From Jackrogersella multiformis (lineage: Eukaryota; Ascomycota; Sordariomycetes; Xylariales; Hypoxylaceae), in contig CADCXD010000007.1 in NCBI GenBank assembly GCA_902806575.1, positions 1,612,001 to 1,676,000 on the forward strand: DNA of 64,000 nt, read 5' to 3'. Under the pieces are notes generated by a model. It ran no database searches, was not told the origin of the DNA, and saw nothing but the letters and a program-made list of their open reading frames with translations. This document shows, one piece after another, positions 31,442 through 42,588 of the stretch. The first letter of the stretch is position 1. The number at the start of each line of letters is the position of its first letter. A program made the position numbers and the translations under genes.

Positions 31442-33529
31442 ATGCGTTTCTCAACCCACGGCTCCGCGGCCGTGGCCATGGCGGCTTCGCTCGTCAGTGC
31501 CACTGCGCCGCTACCAGCTCCGGTCTCCGAGCGACACCTCCTTGACCTCGACATCCCCAAGAACCTTGGCGAGCCCATCACCGCCAACGTCGACATTGGT
31601 GTTGATCTAAGCGGCACTACTCTAGTTGCCGGTGTCCTCGCTAACGTTGCCCTCCCCCCTGTTGTTGGTGTTGCTGCCGATGTAGAGGTTGCCATCGTCT
31701 GTGACACCTGCTACACCAAGGGTAACATCGACGCCAGCATCTCCCTAGAGAATGTTGTCCCGTCTCTCAGCCTGACCTTGTCTAACATCGAGGCCAAGCT
31801 TGACTTGGACATCAAGATCGGTGCCGCTGCCACCATCGCCGTCAACCTGTTCACACCTGTGGCCCCCATCTCCCTTCCCCTCCCGGGCCTGAAGGTTGAT
31901 GCCCTGGTCTACCTTGATCTCGTCATTGGTGTCGAGACCGCCATCGACCTGTCCGCTGGTATTGACGTGAAGCTTGTCGACGAAGCCAAGATCGAGACTG
32001 ATATCCTTGCCGGAAAGATCCTGGACGCTGCTTTCTCTGGCCTCTCAGTCCAGGTTCTCCCTATCGAGGTCCGAATTGGCTGCACCAGACTTCTGGCTGA
32101 CCTTCGTCTCCGTGTCGAGCTTGGTGTTGCTGCCGAGGTTGATATTGACGACATCGTCCCCATCCTCGACCTCCCTGAGATCGGTGCTGGTCTCGAGGTT
32201 GCTGTCTTCGCCAACTTGCTCGAGTATGTTGGTTTCTTCTGCGCCACCCCCTCGTGCCCTCTGTCCAAGGAGTCGTACGGCCTGAACATCGGTGCCGCTG
32301 TCCAGCTTGACGTTGCTGTTGAGGATCTCCTCTCCATCCACCTTGCTCCTACTCTGTCCACTGCTCTGCTTAGCTACCCTACGACCACCCTCTGCGTGGC
32401 GCCATCGTACACTGCTGGCATCCCGACTTTCTCTGCTACCGTCCCGACTCTCTCTGTCCCGACTTTGACTGCCACCGATTCCATCCCAACTCTGACTGCC
32501 ACCGATTCTGTCCCGACTCTGACTGCTACTGATTCGGTCCCGACCTTGACTGCCACCGATGGATTCCCCTCAGTCAGCATCCCTGGCCTACCTACCGGCA
32601 CTCTGTCCAACCCGAGTGCTCCTGGTTCGGACTCTGGCTCTGCCACTGGATCCTCCAGCACTGCTGCCATCACCACCCCTGCCGGCGGTGTCATCACCTC
32701 CACCGTCACCAACACCTAGACTTTCACCATCACTCAGTGCGCTGCTTCGGTTCCTAACTGCCCTGCTGGCTACGCGACCACCGCTACCCTGGTCCACACC
32801 ACTGTCTTCACGACCGTGTGCCCTGCCACCCAGACCGAACCCATCACTGCTCCTCCCAAGCCGACTGCGACCAAGCCTGCCACTCCCGTCACTGTTACCA
32901 AGCAGATTGTGACTCTGGTGCCTTGCTCCGGTGTTGAGACCTTCGTCCCTCCCGTCCCGACTGCCCCGTACCCCACCGGTGGCAAGCCTGCTACTAGCAC
33001 TGGCACTGCCCCTGCCGGCACCCCTACTGCCCCCACTGGCCGATCGCCCACTCCCAGCTACCCTGCTGAGATCTCCTCGGTCCCGGTTCCCTCCGGCCCG
33101 GCTGGTGTCCCGTCTAGCAGCGTACCTGCTCCCTCTGCCAGTGTCCCTGTTGCCTCCACCGGCAGCTACCCTGTCGGCGGTGCCTCATCCACTGTCCCGG
33201 TTGGTGGTGCCTCTTCCACCGTCCCTGCTGGCGGTCCCTCCACCTACCCTGCTGGTGGCCCTCCCGCTGGCCCCACTGGCGGCTCTACCAGCAGCACTGC
33301 TCCCTTCCCGACTGTGGTCCCTCCTTACCCTACCGCCCCCGTCCCTGCCGGCCCGGGTTACAACGCCACCACCAGCTGCACCACCCTCAGCACTGTCCAG
33401 CCCAGCGCCAGTATCCCCGGATACCCCACTGGCACTGGTGAGACCCCCATCCCCACTGCCGGTGCCGCCAAGCTCGGAAGCGGTATTGCCGGCATCTTCG
33501 CCATCGTCGGTGCCTTGGCTCTGATGTAA
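31442..33529 (+). CDS. Secreted GPI-type Ser/Thr/Pro-rich glycoprotein with in-frame TAG
   Basis: A 696-codon frame from ATG 31442 to TAA 33529, broken only by TAG at 32717-32719 (codon 426). The N-terminus is a signal peptide (STHGSAAVAMAASLVSATA). Residues about 30-320 are a beta-rich repeating hydrophobic/acidic domain with a CDTCYTKG motif that recalls DUF7223-type fungal surface proteins (weak recall). Four copies of PTLTATDS(I/V) follow, then, after the stop, TITQC ... PNCPAG, a long Pro/Ser/Thr/Gly-rich stalk and the GPI-signal-like end KLGSGIAGIFAIVGALALM. Codon use and composition are continuous across the stop. Without readthrough or splicing the protein would lose its stalk and anchor. 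No consensus intron removing the TAG was found. It may be a recent nonsense allele, an assembly error or recoding. Confidence 0.75.
32459..32566 (+). repeat. 27-bp in-gene tandem repeat (PTLTATDS unit, x4)
   Basis: Four near-identical 27-base units each encode nine residues of the form VPTLTATDS. Synonymous differences between units suggest expansion followed by drift. They lie just upstream of the in-frame TAG. Confidence 0.85.
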
Positions 33530-34762
33530 GGAAGTTTAGACTTGGTGTAGATATTTCGCGAGGATTGGGGTCTTATAATCTGTAATGTTTCATTGACAAG
33601 CAAGCGAGGACGTGTTACCATAGCTAGGGTATATACCATTTATGTTCATGACAGCTTGTAAATTTAAAGATCTTGGTCGTTCCCCAATGTACGTGTTTGA
33701 ATGTGAATGCCACTTATACTCTTACGAGTATAATATATGTATCTGTTATAATACAACTAGTTCGTACTGATTTGTGCTTCTTAACCGCAGTAGCATTTTT
33801 TTTTTCATATTTGATTTGCAACGTTTTTAAACTTTTCGGATGCTGTAATTTTTTTGATGTACTTTGTCGCATATCCGTCTTAATTTCAATATCATTGCAC
33901 AGCTTTTCGTTTAATTCTCAACCTTAGCTCTAAGCCTGATTTCAGAGCTCAGTATTATCCGTATTCGTTAGCTTTTCAGTGATGGACAACTTCTTTCCGC
34001 CTTGTCAGAGGCGCTCTGGAAAATGTATGGAGTTCCTGAAGCTATTCACAAACAAAAACTATCATTGTCACGTGCACCCCTATTGTAAGACAATCTGTTA
34101 CATAAACCTTTATTTAGCTTACGAAAAGAAATTTTATGGTAGGTATATCGGAACTAGTAAGTTCTCTAAGAAGCTAAATTCCGAATCTCACAGTTTTCTA
34201 GCAACTACCTACCATTGACGGCCGGAACATCTACGCGTATACTATTACCATGTTGGTGGCCGAATCGCATACTAGTCGGCATCCATGATGTTAGCTTGAC
34301 CGGATTCAAGGCGGGCCATTTGGTAACTCCGACTTGTTTCCCATACTAACAAGCTGTTAGTTGGTGTGCCATCCCTGTAGTACCCGCTGATTCGGACACT
34401 GCTGCGATAAATACACATCGGTTGGACGTTTTGTGACTAGGCCACACCATCTCACCTCGTTCCCCGCACCGAATCCCACGCTAGAAGCCCTTAAGAGGAT
34501 TCTTAAGCTCACGATTTTGATCGATGAGCCCGCTTATTGGTAGGGTTCTTCCTGCCTGCTTCGTACGTATATAAGAGGCATGATCCCGTAGGTGATTCCA
34601 GGAGGTGAACTACCTAGTATAATAAATACTTAAACTGTACTATTGCCATTGTAGAACGACTCTATTGCCCCTATCTTGTTTATGCAATAGATCAAGGACT
34701 GGTAAAATTTCAAGTAGAGTATCAAAAGACGCAGAAGTTTTCATATACCCCACTCGTTGAAG
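33530..34762. other. 1.2-kb AT-rich intergenic region
   Basis: 3' flank of the glycoprotein and 5' flank of the MetE-like gene. The ORFs at 33673-33927 and 33979-34218 are AT-rich, lack domains and are not called. Confidence 0.5.
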
Positions 34763-36035
34763 ATGGCACGTCCGTTCCGCGCCGAGCAGTTGGGCTCATT
34801 ACTACGACCTGATGAACTCCTTAAAGTGCGTACTACCATCCGGGAGAAGGGCATCTCGGCAGAGGAGGCTGGGCTGCCGGCTGTTGAGAAGAAGGCGGTC
34901 GGCGATGTAGTTAAGCTACAGCAGGACCTAGGCTTCAAGGCCGTGAACTCGGGCGAATACAACCGCACGAGATTTTGGGGTCTGCTGTGGGACGAGATTG
35001 AGGGTACTATCGCCCTGCAGGATGCCGAAGCTAGCATGTTTCGGTTATACCACCCGGACGTTGTGAGTTTGATCGAGAAGGGCAGGAAGGTTTTCCCTGG
35101 AGAATCGGTCATTGCTGGGAGCAAGCTATCGCACAATCCTAGCAAGTCAGTCTCCAATCTCAATGAGCTTCGTCTAGTTCAAGAATTCGTCCCGAAGAGC
35201 GAGTGGGCAAACATTAAGCTCACCATGATCGCTCCATCTTGGTTTCATATGAGATATAAGCAAGGACGGGCTTACACCAAGGAAGCCTACGCAAACGATG
35301 CCGAATACTTTGAGGATGTAGCTAAGGTCTACAAGGCTGAATTGGAGATGCTCTATAATGCTGGGCTGCGGAATGTCCAATTTGATGATCCAGGAATGGC
35401 TTGTAAGTTCAGTTCATCGGAATGTGTATGATATCTTAGTAGGTATGTAACTAATACTGTATGCAGACTTCTGCTCCGAAGACTTCCGGAAGGGATGGGA
35501 AGAAGATAAAGACAATATCGGGACGTGGCAAGACCTTCTCGACGCCTACATCAAGTTATACAACGATTCGATTCGCGGGTTACCGGCAGACTTTCACTCA
35601 GGCATCCACCTGTGCAGAGGAAACTTCATAGGCGGTAGGCACTTTGCTTCTGGGGCTTACGATATCATCGCCAAGAAGCTCTTCGAGGAGCTGGACGTTA
35701 ACACCTTCTACCTCGAATACGACACCGAGCGATCTGGCGGCTTCGAGCCTCTACGGTACCTGCCTAAGAACAAGTACGTCGTCGTCGGCGTCATCAGCAC
35801 CAAGCTGCCGCAACTGGAGGATAAGGAGGCCACGAAGGAGCGCATCTATAGGGCGGCAGACTTCATGGCAGAAGGAAGCGGCCAAACCCGCGAAGAGGCT
35901 CTGCAGAGAATCTGCGTCAGTCCTCAGTGCGGATTCAGCACTCATGAGAGCGGCTATCCTCTCAGTGTAGATGACGAGAAGAAGAAGCTGTCTTTGGTAA
36001 GGCAGATTGCTGATGAAATTTGGGGCGAGCCCTAG
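34763..36035 (+). CDS. MetE C-terminal-like (cobalamin-independent methionine synthase family) enzyme
   Basis: Exons 34763-35402 and 35467-36035 join in phase 1 (T-AC gives Tyr) to 402 residues. The intron 35403-35466 has donor GTAAGT and acceptor TGCAG. This is the UROD/MetE-like TIM barrel as a stand-alone enzyme, half the length of full methionine synthase, similar to bacterial YxjG/YxjH-type proteins. Visible family features are RAEQLGSLLRP at the N-terminus, FDDPGMAYF at the splice junction, HSGIHLCRGNF (His/Cys zinc-site region), FYLEYDTERSG and the distal Cys in CVSPQCGFSTHESG. Together His, Cys and Cys would bind the zinc that activates a thiol. The likely reaction is methyl transfer to homocysteine or another thiol; the methyl donor is unknown. 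Confidence 0.9.
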
Positions 36036-36491
36036 ATGTGTGTGCATGACATTGGAGTTCTGGGTCGAAGACGGCAATATGATTAGTAGGGGTTTAGCGG
36101 TGCATACTTGGTTACTTCAACAGGCCAAAAAATGGGATACCCGGTTAAAAGATGGGAGGCGGCATAGTATGTGGCGGTTGGGCGCATTTTAGGGGATATA
36201 CCCTTAGAGAATCAACTTCTAGGGCACTTTAGCTCTTATTCCTTCGGAACACTAGCAATAATGAATGTTAATGCATCTTCATACTCGCACGACTTTGTAA
36301 TAGGGATCCGAAACCTGGGAGTTAAAAAAAATAGTAGGCGATCTGCCTACCTAGTTTCCCAACAGGAGTAGAAGAAATTGTAAATCATTTCAGGCTCGGG
36401 ATACTACGATAACCTAACTTGTCAATGATATTTGGACTAAGTCATGACTATCTCGTAGGAAGAGGTTTTAGTAGGCATCTCTTAGGATCTG
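36036..36491. other. Intergenic between convergent 3' ends
   Basis: About 450 bases; nothing recognisable. Confidence 0.5.
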
Positions 36492-37361
36492 TCAGGATTT
36501 CTTTGTCAGGGCAAACCCATGGTAGGCAAAGGAGCTAGCGCCGGCGCCGAGAATATCCATTTGGATGTCCCAGTCCGTTCCCTCGCAGTTGATAAGAGGC
36601 CTCATGAAGTGTGGTTGTCGGTATGTCACATAAAGAAACACACCGTCATCCTTGAGAACTCGGCTCACCTGCATCGTGTCAGCAGTTTGCTTATTGATTT
36701 GGGTTCGGGATGAGATTGAAAACAACTATACGGGACGGCAAACTTTTAGGGATGAGCCAGACTAGATCGAGAAGAGTTGATCTATATTTGACACTCACCT
36801 CACGAATATACTGACTAGTGTTCTCCCTCACATCATCAGGTGGGCTCCATGGACTACCATGAATCATAGCATCCAATGTTCCCTTGTCAAAGGCAACGTC
36901 TATCGACTTGTCGGCGAGGTCAGTTAAATGGCGGACATCGGCGTGTTTCCATTCAATGCCCTCCATGTTAGAATGTCGCTTGGACATGAGGTCTACAACG
37001 ACGGTCGAAAAGTCAACACAGAACTGGTTCTTGTAGCCCCTTTCCCAGAGACCCGCTGGAACATCCTGTAAAAGGTGTCAGCTAGCGTCAGTTACCTACC
37101 TAGGGGTAGGTACCTAGCTCATGGTATCAAATGAGATATTCGGGTTTAAAGACATACGCTGTCTCCTGATCCTAGATGCAAGAGTCTCGGGTTCGCGTCT
37201 GGATTCCGCGTCTTTAAGAGTCTTTGGTTAAAAAAGGATTCGAGTTCGCTGAAGTTCCGAAACCATTCATGCGTAGGGCGGTCACCTTCAGCGTGAGCAT
37301 AACGCTGATCCCAGAATTCAGGATGCGCGAGGCGCTCGTTCTCCTCATCGGCTGATCCCAT
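36492..37361 (-). CDS. EEF1AKMT4/METTL13-like SAM methyltransferase
   Basis: Class I methyltransferase of the group that modifies lysine or the N-terminus of elongation factor 1A. Exons 37361-37158, 37065-36799 and 36668-36492 join in phase 0 to 215 residues. It begins HPEFWDQRYA, typical of the family. Motif I is RLLHLGSGDS, followed by the acidic-loop region FCVDFSTVVVDLM, IEWKHADVRHL and the diagnostic DKGTLDAMIHGS (motif IV). The C-terminal VLKDDGVFLYVTYRQPHFMRPL is the family's post-SAM beta strand. The frame is open upstream of the ATG at 37361 to a further ATG at 37457, but the start HPEFW-proximal MGSADEEN fits better. Substrate is inferred from family only. Confidence 0.87.
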
Positions 37362-37593
37362 GAGACTTCCAAGGATGAAGAAAGCTGTAGAAAATGCCTT
37401 TTTTATTCTGTGGGTAGTTAGCTCACGATGAATGTTTAAAGGATTGGCCTTTTCCAATACTTGACACTAACCTAATGATTAATCGAATGCAACTTTTTGG
37501 CTCGACTCTAAAATTGCGGCCTAATTGAAGAATTCTATAATAATATAGTCACGTGATATTGTCAGAGAGATTTTACATAGTAGTGCGCTCTAG

Positions 37594-37612
37594 TACCTAG
37601 GTACCTACCTAG
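37594..37612. repeat. Tandem CCTAGGTA palindrome
   Basis: TACCTAGGTA followed directly by CCTACCTAG; member of the dispersed class. Confidence 0.75.
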
Positions 37613-37780
37613 TCTGCGTTACGAAAGAAAGAAAGTCCGAATTTTGTTTCGTATCCGATGATAAGGAAGTGGGTCTTATTAGGGAAGCTACAATGGCAGA
37701 GTGGGCCAAGTCGATAAAGCTAGAAATATCTATGGATCCATATTAATTTTCTCCTTTTCTATGTACCAATTAGCATACCT

Positions 37781-37800
37781 CTAGGTACCTACCTAGGTAT
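37781..37800. repeat. Tandem CCTAGGTA palindrome
   Basis: CTAGGTACCTACCTAGGTAT, a near-perfect inverted repeat 180 bases from the previous copy. Confidence 0.75.
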
Positions 37801-38694
37801 GTACATAATCAATCTTCTACTATGTATTCCGAGAATCGTGAGAACGGTAGTAAGGAATGCATGCAACATTAATCATCAAAAGTTGTAGTACAACCTCGAC
37901 CTTGAGAGTTCAATATATTGGGATCTCATTGGGAGCTTTACTTAATACCTGTCAATGCTACCCAGCCCCCTTTTCAATATGATCGCCGTTTACCTACCAG
38001 CCTACCTACCTAGTTACCACGTGGAGTGGCAGAGTAACACTCGCACACCCTCAGGAATATCGGCGAACTTCACTGGGCAGACTGGGCTGCTACTCTTCCT
38101 CTTTCTGAGTCTCGCTAATGCAGGTACGGAGATTGACAACGTACTTGGCTGCCATGCATGTACTACGTATTATTGATCAAAACTACGTAGTATGGCTGAA
38201 GATCACTTTGAATATGGTATAGGTATTCCTGTACAGGCATCAAGTTTCGATCCCCTCGATGACTTGCCACCTGTTACGCAAGCTACTCGTAACTCGTGAA
38301 CGCTTACGGTAATTTCCAGTCACCCCTACCCCTTTTCTATGGCAGCAAGGTTCTTTCTTCTCTCCAATCTTGTGAAACCGAACCTAGATTAGGTACGTAC
38401 TATTACTCTGTGCTCTGGTACTTTGGCTCGGAGAGTTGGATTTCCATAATAGGCAATTCGTGATTGAATATTGCGTCACTGTCTACCTAGGTACTCTGCA
38501 CAATGTCGATAATACGTCATCAACTACAAACATCTTCCATTTTGACTTTGACGACATGACTTCAACTCTCTCCCAAGTAGTAAAACCACTCTCCTCAAAT
38601 CAACTTTCCTTAAGAATTGCGGCGGGAAAAAAACGCATTCTAAAACCAAGAATCTCGAAAAGATAGAGAAACGAGGAAACGGAAAAGAGAAGAC

Positions 38695-39960
38695 ATGGCA
38701 GAAGTCGCAGCAGGTGTATTGGCTGCCGAAGAAGTCGTTTCTACCGGCGTCTACGCTGGAGCAGCTGGTTATGCCGTCACGAAACCAACTGTGCCTCTCA
38801 AAGCCACTTTCACACAGATTGGTTCTACTACTTCGGAAGACACTTCTAGTTCTTCGCTCACTAGATCCCATCATACCCTGACCATTGTTGGCGACAAAGC
38901 TTACATCTTTGGCGGCCAGACGATGCAAGGTAAACTTGCTACTAACAACATTCACTCCATAGCACTACCGACAGCGAGCACTGCTACTCCCGACTACCAG
39001 GAACTACCAGCAATTGCCACTGAAATAGACGGCTTAGTGCCTGCACCACGAACTAGACATTCCGCTTGCGCTTTAAATAACCGCGTTGCTGTGTATGGAG
39101 GTTGCGATGAAGCCGGCAACGTCCTAGACGAGGGCGCTAAGATCTGGTTGTACAATACTGAAAAACTGGTATGGGAGAATCTCGAGCATACTAGCCATCC
39201 AGAGAGGGTGCCAACTCCACGGAGCGATGGAACCTTACTTGCCCACAATGGAAATCTCGTTGTTGTTGGCGGAAACGACTCTAGCGGTGCGGCGTTGACA
39301 GACGTCTGGCATTTCGATTGTTCTATTAAGACATGGAACCAATTACCACATACTCCCGCTATCATAGCTAGCGCTGCAATTGTCGAAGATACGCTCTATG
39401 GAATCTCCGGCTCCGATACTTTGAGTAGCGAAGCTCATCATTTAAATATAAAATTGTTTGCCGAGAAGCCGCCGACGTGGCAGACTATATCTTTTCCCAC
39501 GAATCCTTTAGCGCCTGGTCCTAGACCGAGGTCGAATGGTGGCTTGATACCTGTCACCACTGGCTACGGCCGAAGCTATCTCCTCTATTTCTTCGGCAAT
39601 CGCCGGGGCGCAGCAGAGAAAGGTGATCTGCTCCAATGGAGCGACCTGTGGACATTCCAACTCCCGTCCGGCAATCACAGAGCCAAGAAAAGGACCAGCA
39701 TATCGGAAGCGATCAACCCTGCTAAGATCAAGGACCAGATCCGCACAAAGTTCGGCGCCGACACGGGCGTCTCTAGTTGGGCTGAGGTCGAGATACTGCC
39801 ACCCGGTGATCTTCATGTGCATGAGGGTAAGGTACATCCAGGGCCGCGAAGCTCGTTCGGCTATGATGTAACAGCCGATGGACGGAGTGTCGTGTTATGG
39901 GGCGGTAGCAATGCAATCGGAGAGCCGGAGGGTGATGGATGGATCATCGGGCTATCATAA
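38695..39960 (+). CDS. Kelch-repeat beta-propeller protein
   Basis: Intronless, 421 residues. The N-terminus is alanine-rich (AEVAAGVLAAEEVVSTGVYAGA). Kelch blades follow, with the Gly-Gly and spaced aromatic pattern: RSHHTLTIVGDKAYIFGGQ, RTRHSACALNNRVAVYGGCD, RSDGTLLAHNGNLVVVGGND, ASAAIVEDTLYGISGSD, and a last blade PRSSFGYDVTADGRSVVLWG. Each is followed by a WxY/W-type strand (VWENLEH, TWNQLPH, TWQTISF). About five to six blades are visible. No BTB, F-box or signal peptide, so it is probably a cytosolic protein-interaction platform. Partners are unknown. Confidence 0.88.
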   Translation: MAEVAAGVLAAEEVVSTGVYAGAAGYAVTKPTVPLKATFTQIGSTTSEDTSSSSLTRSHHTLTIVGDKAYIFGGQTMQGKLATNNIHSIALPTASTATPDYQELPAIATEIDGLVPAPRTRHSACALNNRVAVYGGCDEAGNVLDEGAKIWLYNTEKLVWENLEHTSHPERVPTPRSDGTLLAHNGNLVVVGGNDSSGAALTDVWHFDCSIKTWNQLPHTPAIIASAAIVEDTLYGISGSDTLSSEAHHLNIKLFAEKPPTWQTISFPTNPLAPGPRPRSNGGLIPVTTGYGRSYLLYFFGNRRGAAEKGDLLQWSDLWTFQLPSGNHRAKKRTSISEAINPAKIKDQIRTKFGADTGVSSWAEVEILPPGDLHVHEGKVHPGPRSSFGYDVTADGRSVVLWGGSNAIGEPEGDGWIIGLS

Positions 39961-40337
39961 GGATGTTACCAAGTAGAAAAGGGGCTGACAAAAGACTGAA
40001 AAAGGGAGTGCGGCGTTATTCGCATTATGGCATCAATGCTAATGAGAGTTCTAACCTCGTCTTCTCTGGCCTATGAAGGAGTGGCTCTATTGCTCATATC
40101 TCCGACAAAGCATTAGAGAAACTTGACAAAGTGTGTGTTTGTCTCTTTAAATGGCCTTGTCTGCATGCGCAACTCTGTAAAGCGTCTCGCTTTAGCTGTG
40201 GACAAAGAAGGCTCTTAGCAGGAGAATTTGGTATATCAATACTACCTACCCTGGCCTTGCAGATCATTTTGCATGCCTTATAATTTACTTTTATTCCGAG
40301 ACTCGTTACTTGGTTTTTGGGCCAAGAACACCTAAAA
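39961..40337. other. Intergenic
   Basis: About 380 bases between two plus-strand genes; nothing recognisable. Confidence 0.5.
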
Positions 40338-41387
40338 ATGGCTAGGAATTATATCCAAAGGGGGTCTATCTACAACGCTAGACCATATCATGCCTATTTG
40401 CTATCTGATGATGGGGAAGAGGACGATGATGTGTGCGTGTGGCGGGAAGATGGTCCAACACTTTCAGAGATATGTATGAGTGAAGTATCGCTACCCATAT
40501 TCGATGAACCCATATATGGTCGTGCTCGTAAATCTAACCAGAAGAAGGTTCAACAGGATGAAAGCGCGGCCACTACACAGCAAGACGTGATAGATGAAGC
40601 CGCGAGCGAAACGTCCGAAACGACCGAAACGGCGGTAGAAAACTCGGCGAGATTAGCTAATGAGCAACTCCGAGAGCAAGAAACTGCTAATGCCCTTATG
40701 GCCACCCAGAGGAACTTGACCAAAGTGCTGCAGTTTATCTTGAAATTAGAATGTCGCTCGGGAAAAGTGGCAAAGGAGGGTCTCCGACAGACCCTCGACG
40801 CGACCGTTGCTGATAGCGCTGATAAGTCTGAACAGGCCCACGATCCTAACTATCTCGACGATATAAAGAATATTCAATCCCTCAGTGAGATCGCATGGCA
40901 GCGCTTGTACCTCGTTGACAGAGATTGGCGAAAGAAGAGCCGCCAGCACCGTGACGCCCAGGGCCATAGTCCCAATATTCAAATCGACAGCGAACCCGGT
41001 GTGAAAGACTGGTTGAAAGAAGAGATGCGAACTAACCGCATGGTAGCCGAAGACACGTGCTATTACACAGTCATGGATCTGGCCGGCGGGCGTAAGTTTG
41101 AAGACTGGGTTTGCTACTTGAAGGTCCTCTGCGGCTTCAAGGATCATCCGGCCGACGAGTCCAAGCTGGTACATCTGGCCTGGCGATTTCTGGACCGTAA
41201 TATTCGAGGTCCGCGGCCTGCCGATAATGCGCGGGTAGAAGACTTTGTTCTCGAGCTTGAGGAGAGAGATAGGAATGGTGCCTTTGAGGAGGCGCTCGAG
41301 AACCCGAGGACGCAGGAAAATGATGACGAGCAGGCTTGGGGGGCTATTAAAAGGTGCTGGTCCTCGGGGGTGAAGCATTGGAAATAG
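40338..41387 (+). CDS. Hypothetical acidic protein, 349 aa
   Basis: Intronless. The ATG at 40338 is preferred; the frame is open slightly upstream without another ATG. The N-terminus is MARNYIQRGSIYNARPYHAY followed by an acidic patch (DDGEEDDDVCVW). A Ser/Thr/Glu-rich linker (ASETSETTETAVEN) and a helical segment (LREQETANALMATQRNLTKV) lead into a folded-looking C-terminal half with several conserved-looking aromatics (AWQRLYLVDRDWRKKSR, FEDWVCYLKVLCGF, LVHLAWRFLDRNIRGP). No recognised domain, signal peptide or membrane helix. The composition argues for a real gene; function unknown. Confidence 0.65.
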   Translation: MARNYIQRGSIYNARPYHAYLLSDDGEEDDDVCVWREDGPTLSEICMSEVSLPIFDEPIYGRARKSNQKKVQQDESAATTQQDVIDEAASETSETTETAVENSARLANEQLREQETANALMATQRNLTKVLQFILKLECRSGKVAKEGLRQTLDATVADSADKSEQAHDPNYLDDIKNIQSLSEIAWQRLYLVDRDWRKKSRQHRDAQGHSPNIQIDSEPGVKDWLKEEMRTNRMVAEDTCYYTVMDLAGGRKFEDWVCYLKVLCGFKDHPADESKLVHLAWRFLDRNIRGPRPADNARVEDFVLELEERDRNGAFEEALENPRTQENDDEQAWGAIKRCWSSGVKHWK

Positions 41388-42144
41388 TTGTTATATATTA
41401 AAGTAGAACCAATTTACTGATGTTTTATGGTAGAATATTGACAGATAGTGTAGGACTACTTAAGATCCACTATTAGCTCCTATCCCAATGTGTAAATCGT
41501 ATCTTTAAGATATAAGTCTACTTGATAGTTTCTAGAATACGATCTTAAATTGCTACGTAACTCTAGGGGTAGGGGCCTACTTCAAACACTTTCTCACTTG
41601 ATAAGAATCTTCAACATGCTTGCTATATCTCGTGTTATGGATAAGGTGGTTATCGCAATTCGATTGAAGTCTTAAAGGCACCCATGGATAACACGTTTCA
41701 ACAATATTCTGTTTCATTCGTTACCTTGATGGGTTGGTTTCATATATTACGATATCTACCATCCTTTATTTAAATACAAAGAATTATCCTCAAAGTACAC
41801 CAGAAGGACATTGTAGATACTGCCATATCTATCAAAGGGCTCATTTACAGACGACACTGAATGTCTCCTACTTTGTCCCTGAGACAAGGCATTGTGACCT
41901 GCCTTGTACAGTTATTGTCAATAACGACGTAAAGAATATTCACAGCATTCTAGTCATAAGAGACAAGCTAACCCCACTCTTCAGTGACAATACTATTGTG
42001 CTCCGTTTGCTTATGTTCGTTAGTCTGTTTCGCGACCTCAATCTTTCGTTACAACACCAGAGAGATTAAACCCTAAACGGAAGAAAAACTACCTAGTCTT
42101 TTATTATATTCCAATTGATTCGACTCTAGCCTCGCACCAGGATC
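41388..42144. other. AT-rich intergenic region
   Basis: About 760 bases. The ORF 41734-42069 has no domain and an AT-driven composition; not called. Confidence 0.5.
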
Positions 42145-42588
42145 ATGCCGCCCACTCAACTAACTCCTCTATTAGAATCTTTCGATAGCGCTAGTTATGC
42201 TACAATCAAGCCAAAACTCAATCCCCCCTTTCCCTGCGAGCGACTATCCCTAGAGGGATCGGTGGACAAGGACTATGTAGTTGATATCGAGAGAATCATA
42301 AACTCCACTGATACATCTTCGAGTACTTGTACGAGTACCGATGAAGATAAACATGATTACGATATGTATTTCTGCCTATATTGTGCCCAGAGAAACCTTC
42401 CACACAGCCTTGAGTGGGATCAAGGTTGTTTCTGGAGAAGGTGTATGGAAAGTGAAGGGTCGCTGGCGGTCCTTGAGTCGATGATTACTTTTCAAATGCG
42501 CCTTCTTAGTATACTAGTACCGTTAGTTCTGATGTTCATACTGAGTATATATATGGTTGGATATATTGACGATAGTTACGGTAGTTAA
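42145..42588 (+). CDS. Hypothetical small tail-anchored-like protein, 147 aa
   Basis: Intronless ORF with ATG in a reasonable context (ATCATGCCG). It has an acidic Ser/Thr-rich N-terminal half (STDTSSSTCTSTDEDKHD), a Cys-bearing middle (YFCLYCAQRN, DQGCFWRRC) and one strongly hydrophobic C-terminal helix (LLSILVPLVLMFILSIYMVG) followed by a short polar tail. That layout suggests a tail-anchored membrane protein with a cytosolic domain. The four closely placed cysteines could bind metal. No family is recognised. Confidence 0.5.
   Translation: MPPTQLTPLLESFDSASYATIKPKLNPPFPCERLSLEGSVDKDYVVDIERIINSTDTSSSTCTSTDEDKHDYDMYFCLYCAQRNLPHSLEWDQGCFWRRCMESEGSLAVLESMITFQMRLLSILVPLVLMFILSIYMVGYIDDSYGS

Larger units (their letters stand above)
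37362..38694. other. 1.3-kb divergent intergenic region with CCTAGG repeats
   Basis: Promoter region of the methyltransferase (minus) and kelch (plus) genes. It is dense in the dispersed palindrome, at 37594-37612, 37781-37800, about 38001-38020 and about 38482-38494. No gene supported. Confidence 0.5.

Noticed and set aside
33673..34218. Two AT-rich ORFs downstream of the glycoprotein
   Set aside because: Phe/Tyr/Lys/Asn-heavy products driven by AT content; no domain.
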